Source: Gnomoniopsis sp. IMI 355080 (lineage: Eukaryota > Ascomycota > Sordariomycetes > Diaporthales > Gnomoniaceae). From it: DNA of 64,000 nucleotides. Location of the stretch: assembly GCA_027946555.1 (NCBI GenBank), contig JAPEVC010000011.1, positions 1 through 64,000 of the forward strand, in the 5' to 3' direction. A model generated the notes under the pieces. The model did not search any database and had not been told where the DNA came from. It was given only the letters and a program-made list of their open reading frames with translations. Made by a program: the position numbers and the translations under genes. Position 1 is the first letter of the stretch, and each line of letters opens with the position of its first letter. This document shows positions 59,426 through 64,000 of the stretch, piece by piece.

Positions 59426-62291
59426 ATCGATACTTCACATGGAGGAATGCTAGCGAGTACGAGTCGGTGGTAATTTGCAAGTCGGTCACAGGAGGAAGGC
59501 GGTCACAAAAGCGCAGGAGTGCTTGTCACGACTGGTTGAGGGAGAATGTGTGAGCATATTCTGGAAAGGCTCTCCTGCTTAGGTAGCTGGACTAAGGGAC
59601 GGTGGGCCTGTTGTCGATGAGAGCTTCATGCCCTCTGGGGCGACAACATGGAAAGAAAGCACTGGGTAAATCTGTCCATCATGTGGAATGGCTCCCAGAA
59701 ATTTCGATATCCAGGACAAGCCTCTCGAATATACGAGGATTGGTATACAGAACAGCTTTGGGCCGACGAGGTCTTGATTTCCGTGAAAACTCCTTTGCTA
59801 GGATGACTGTACACTTTCTCAGTGCCGCTCTTGGATCACCAGCCCATTTAAATTAATGCACAAATCTGGTTGCTCGTACGACTCGATCTACCGGTGACCA
59901 TTCCAAAACGATAGCGTCCTTGCAGCCTTCGCCAGTGATTTCAGCTCCCATAATGTATTCTGTAACTCAACGGGACTCGAAGGAACCGATACGACGTGAA
60001 GGGAAACGAGCCTCGCTTCGACCCAATGCTTTCCCTTTTAATGTCAGCCTAGGTAGAGCGAGTCGAGTGTCAGCCAGCGGACCACCCTGCATGAAAGTTA
60101 TCCCGTGTCAGCAGCTCTTGTCGTTGAAGCCAAGGAGCACGTCGACGAAGACGGCTCCAGCCCTGATGACAACTGGAAGCAGCTCACACCGAGGTGGGGG
60201 TCGTCCTGGCCTCTCAAGGTGAGAACATCAGCGCGGACAACTTGAGGCTTTTTGGGGGGCCTTTTCTTTGCTGAAGCCAGACGGACATTCGACTGCTGTT
60301 CGGTGAGCCGCAGCATTAAGTGTGTTATTGGGGCAAAAGAGAGCCCTTTTCCACCTCTCGTGCTCCAAGCTGTGCCACAAAGTCTCATTCGAGGCCTTCG
60401 ACCGGAATACTGTGGGTCCTGAATATTCTTCTCGGCATGATGAGAGCGAGCTAAATCACGAGAATCTGTTCGCACTTGGGACCCTTCCAGGATCGCCATT
60501 CTCATGTCGCCCCATACCTGTAACTTGTTCACCAGCCCGGTCGGTTGCTATGCACCCTGCCGCGCCTGACATTTGCTGTTCTGCTTGCTTTGACTTCTCG
60601 TGGAGGTATGGAGATAGAAGTGCAAACTCCTCGTTTGGCCTCGAAACAGACCGAAAAGCACTGCGCTGACATTGGTTGGTACCAAGGAGATCAACCACAA
60701 GCACGAAAGCGAGGTGCTTCCGATAGACTGGCCAAATTTAGTTTGATCCGTGAGCTCCTAGGGCAATATGCTCCAGAGATGATGCAGAGGCCGGCGAACG
60801 ACTCTCTACTGGCAACAATGTGCTCAGCATTCCAAGCGGCCTGATGCTAGGTGCATAGTCTCGAGCCACGTGTACCAGGTGATGATGATGCACTCCATGC
60901 TGGCAATCTTGGTTACCGGCGTCCTATGGACGGGCCAGTGTGGATTGAAGCAGTTCCTATTACCCTTGAAGTCCTCGGGACTCTATGGCACGCATTTGCA
61001 TGGCGAAATAAACAGTGGTCGAATGTGCACTCCTGGGAACGATGGCCATCCGGGCAAGCCAGAGAGGAGGGCACAACGCTTGCTGTATATACCATTACCA
61101 ACAGAAACCCTGTTTCGAGGTTTGAAAACCGAAAACTGTGAGCTAGAGCGAGTATATGCAGAGAACAGGTCTCAGTTCTATACGTAGAGCACCTCAATTC
61201 CAGGAGAAGTCCACCAACGTCGACATGTTGTTGTCTTGATGACATAAGCTGATCCAACTTGGAACTTCGCTACAGAAGCAGGAATGTGGGGCGAGACACG
61301 CGAGGCCGGGCTTCGTTGAATCTGTGTCCCTACCTAGGTACGGATACCTTGAGATCCGATGCCCTCGCTCTCAACACTCACGACGGACCGCGCGCCTCGC
61401 CCCCACATACCAGAACTGTGGACAAATAGCACTGCTGTTGAATCATCCGGAACAAGGTTTCCAGGGTTAGACAGTGAGTAAATGCTTCTGAATTAAGTAA
61501 TCCGCGCGGGATTGGCCACCAGAACAGCTGCCATGATAAAGATTCGATATCTGTAGAAGCAAGAGGGTAAGTTGCGGAGGAGAGATGCCTGACTCTTCCA
61601 CAGCGCTTCGACCTGCAAAAGATTGGAGGATGGGACCAACGCTGTCGAACATTAAATTAGAATCACCATTGGGACCCGCTCTAGCGCCGATGTCAATGCC
61701 AAACTGAATTAAGCTTTCCGCGAAGATCCGAGGGACCAACTAAAAGGAGATGATGGACCGTCTCCAGCAACAGAGGTCCAGGCACAGAGGCTACCAAGAG
61801 GCCGCCGGCAGACCTGTGTTGAGCACAGGATGTAAATTGCAAAGTCGTACTGTACTGACAATGGCCAGTGTTTGTCGTTGGAAATCCGAGGGGGACTCCA
61901 CGGGTCCATGGAGATGCATATGATGCAGATGCACAGCCTTCGTCGAATTGCTGGATTGCGTTGTGAAGGCGTAGGTACGCGGTACGCGGAGAGTTTCACA
62001 ACCAATGGGCAGTCACCCACTGACCCATGGACCACAGCCAGGAGGCGCAGCTGAAACTTGGGTAGACCCCTGTGCGGGAAGGGCATGGTCAGTCAGGACC
62101 CTGCGTGCATCACCCTTCGTTGCTCTGCTTTTCCTGGTCTGATGATCGAGGAGGAATTTATTAAAGGCCGTTTCCCTTTCCCCCCTTTTTCTCGACCTGA
62201 TTCAACCTGTGTTTTCCCCAGACAACAAATTCCATTCTCGCGCTGAAGACCAATTGATACCCATCCTACCACCACCCACACGTCAGCAAAC
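59426..62291. other. 2.9 kb without a supported gene
   Basis: Several frames (60322-60669 and 60545-60844 plus, 61467-61739 minus) lack an ATG, splice logic or a known domain. A TACCTAGGTA palindrome lies at 61331-61340. Confidence 0.5.
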
Positions 62292-62844
62292 ATGCCTGCC
62301 AACACCAACACCGAGTCGATGGAGATGAGCCAGCAGCCTACCATGGCCGTCCAGCCCCAGATGACCACCGAGCAGCCTGTAAGTTAAACCCTAGCGGACG
62401 TTAGGACAAGCTTTTGGGCGTCTCACCCAAGGCTCCTTGGCTGTTCTTGGCGATCGCCTCGCGTCTTGGCACACACGGAACGGATTCTTCCGCACCCTTC
62501 CTCGAGGACGCCCCGACTGTGCTGTTCCGGACATTTGAGGGCAGATTGATCTCTTCATGTGCTTGTATTTCATCATGAAAAATGCAGGCGCAAGACCACC
62601 GCACACGTTTTGTCGAACACGATGCTGACCCAGTGGTGTCTGTTACAGAAGGCCGAGGAGCCAATGTCCATGTCCATGCGTGGAGGTGGCCTGTGCGCAG
62701 ATGTGAGTCCCTTGTCCCCCCTTTTTGCCTGGTGATGCATCCAGCTGACACAAAAGCCACCAACAGCTCTGCTGCTGCTGCGCCGTCTGCGAGGGCTGCT
62801 TGTGCTTGGACTGCTTCCTGTGCGGCGAGGCCGTCGAGGGCTAA
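62292..62844 (+). CDS. 72-aa protein with C-terminal cysteine cluster (CYSTM-like)
   Basis: Exons are 62292..62378, 62649..62702 and 62767..62844. Introns of 270 nt (GTAAGT, acceptor TTACAG) and 64 nt (GTGAGT, acceptor AACAG) are all in phase 0. The N-terminal half is polar and Met/Gln/Thr-rich (MEMSQQPTMAVQPQ); MSMSMRGGG leads into a terminal segment with ten cysteines in about 25 residues (LCCCCAVCEGCLCLDCF). This resembles cysteine-rich C-terminal membrane-tail modules of the CYSTM kind, which in yeast and plants are small stress-related proteins at the plasma membrane. Assignment is by resemblance only. Each exon is short, so the gene is invisible to simple ORF searches. A palmitoylated or metal-binding tail is possible. 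Confidence 0.72.
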
Positions 62845-63267
62845 ACGGGTGATCAAGGTGGAACTTCCAACTTCACCGACGAATTTTGAAACGACGAGGA
62901 TAGCCGTCGAGGACGAGGAATGGCCCAGAAGATACCGTGATACCATATAAACAACCATCCCAGAAATAAAGAAGATTGCGAGGGGGGCCCATCCTTCGCA
63001 GCAATGTTGATTGCGGCACCTGCGTCCTTATGCCTACCGTGGCAATTGTCTCACCATCCTGCAAATGTGGTCCATCTCCGTGTGACTGATCTTTAGGCGA
63101 CTCTTGGGAAAGGGAAAAGGATGGTCCGGCGCACAAAAGCTGGTCTCGATTAAGATCTGCAAAGCAAACAAAAGCGTTGCAATTGGGTGGATATCATGTA
63201 TTAGAATGCGAAACAAGCGGCCGACAAAACCAGCCTTCCCACCACCCCCAAACGCCTATCCCAATGA
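62845..63267. other. Intergenic, convergent
   Basis: 423 bases between the two stop codons; nothing recognised. Confidence 0.5.
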
Positions 63268-63999
63268 TTACGAATAACTTGCCCACGTCTGCTGCAGACC
63301 CAGCAACATACACACCCACGGCACCCACCGGACCCATATGTACCCATCGGTGCTCCTTACAGCACCATTAATAACAGCCAAAATCTTGCCCACGCTCCCA
63401 ATGGTGGCCGGCTCCAATATGGTCTGATGCCAGCTCCCGCTGGTGAAATACGTGCTATGCAAGCCCAGCCCAGCCACGCCCTCAATCTGTTCCTGCAGCG
63501 TCTGCAGCGTGGCCGTCGGCGGGCCCACGAACTGGTGCACGATTACAACCGTCTGCGGTAAGAAGGCGCTGTCATGCGGTAGGCCGTTCCCGGACGTGAG
63601 GTTCGTATAATCAAAGGGCGTGTACGGCATCGGGCAGTCCCAGGAGACGTTGCTGGCGGCGGGGTCGTTTGTGTAGCACGTCTCCTTTGTCACAACGGCC
63701 GAGGACATGCCAAATAGCTCCGCTTCGTACGTGGCGTTGGGGATGGTCCCTGCGTTAAGCACGACGGTGTACCCGCGGTCGCTACTGTCACCATCGTCGC
63801 GCGCGTCAAATGTCGCGTTAGCATAGGTGATTAGGTCAGCAATTTCCGTGCTGTTGCCCGGGTCGGTGCCGATTTCGTCGAACCACAGGCCGTGAATGGA
63901 GATGTCGACCTTTTGGCCCTCGGTCCAGGTCGGGGCCTTGTCCCACGCCGCCCACTCGGCAATGTCGGCCTTGACGTCGGCCGAATCGCGCGCCCCGTA
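63268..63999 (-). CDS. Spherulin-4-like cell-surface protein, 5' end missing
   Basis: The frame enters from the right edge and runs to TAA at 63268-63270, giving 243 residues. Visible motifs are typical of the spherulation-specific family 4 (TIM-barrel-like): YGARDSADVKADIAEW at the entry, GLWFDEIG (the conserved FDE), VVLNAGTIP, VVIVHQF, and SGSWHQ followed by IGSVGKILAVINGA. Many NxS/T sequons suggest secretion. Near the end a GTAAGG donor (63360) and a CTGCAG acceptor (63292) define an optional 69-nt intron that is in frame. The family normally ends close to this point, so the spliced form (ending INGA then QTWASYS) is at least as likely as read-through. The signal peptide lies beyond the window. 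Confidence 0.82.
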   Translation of the reverse strand, partial: YGARDSADVKADIAEWAAWDKAPTWTEGQKVDISIHGLWFDEIGTDPGNSTEIADLITYANATFDARDDGDSSDRGYTVVLNAGTIPNATYEAELFGMSSAVVTKETCYTNDPAASNVSWDCPMPYTPFDYTNLTSGNGLPHDSAFLPQTVVIVHQFVGPPTATLQTLQEQIEGVAGLGLHSTYFTSGSWHQTILEPATIGSVGKILAVINGAVRSTDGYIWVRWVPWVCMLLGLQQTWASYS

Positions 64000-64000
64000 A

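Noticed and set aside
61467..61739. Minus-strand frame with a vaguely ankyrin-like LIQFGIDIGARA segment
   Set aside because: No ATG, one partial unit only, and no joined exons.
1..64000. CRISPR arrays, rRNA, intact transposons or a complete secondary-metabolite cluster
   Set aside because: None seen on either strand by eye. The lone terpene cyclase-like gene and GST do not make a complete known cluster.

Overview
The window is nuclear DNA of a filamentous ascomycete (Pezizomycotina, most like a Sordariomycete). The evidence is short (about 50-110 nt) spliceosomal introns with GTAAGT/GTATGT/GTACGT donors and CTAAC/CTGAC-like branch sites, monocistronic genes on both strands, and families typical of such fungi: a PARP plus E2 fusion, a spherulin-4 protein, a PaxB/Pyr4-type terpene cyclase and an EF-hand MscS channel. 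The species cannot be named from sequence alone. Exon boundaries were worked out by hand from splice signals, reading-frame continuity and family conservation.

Layout. 0-12 kb: the 3' part of a Cys/His-repeat protein gene, a 1259-aa PARP/UBE2Q-type E2 fusion (minus), a dienelactone hydrolase-like enzyme (plus) and a mechanosensitive channel with an EF-hand (minus). 11.7-17.2 kb has no gene I can support. 17-25 kb: an RTP1/TANGO6-like factor, a secreted alpha/beta hydrolase, a mitochondrial-type rhomboid protease and a 155-aa four-helix membrane protein split over three short exons. 24.8-33.3 kb is gene-poor. 33-45 kb: a Kre9/KNH-like Ser/Thr-rich membrane protein, an orphan PaxB/Pyr4-like terpene cyclase, an omega-like glutathione transferase, an 85-aa unknown protein, a SET-domain protein and a secreted aspartic protease. 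46.8-50.6 kb: a large SNF2/RING helicase. 50.6-62.3 kb is a sparse compartment. It holds a 64-aa secreted cysteine-containing protein, a decayed duplicated sequence, an unknown small membrane protein and a 177-aa secreted protein of unknown family. 62.3-64 kb: a 72-aa protein with a C-terminal cysteine cluster, and the 3' part of a spherulin-4-like gene that runs off the window.

The genes do not form one pathway. Housekeeping functions (RTP1, rhomboid, MscS, SNF2, PARP-E2) alternate with accessory secreted or metabolic genes. The most novel content is four short multi-exon genes hidden by introns (24187-24783, 41109-41481, 51282-51541, 62292-62844). The orphan terpene cyclase next to a GST, and the Kre9-like gene whose cytoplasmic tail is cut by a stop codon, also deserve attention. 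Intergenic DNA repeatedly carries the palindrome TACCTAGGTA. I saw no tRNA, rRNA, CRISPR or intact transposon.
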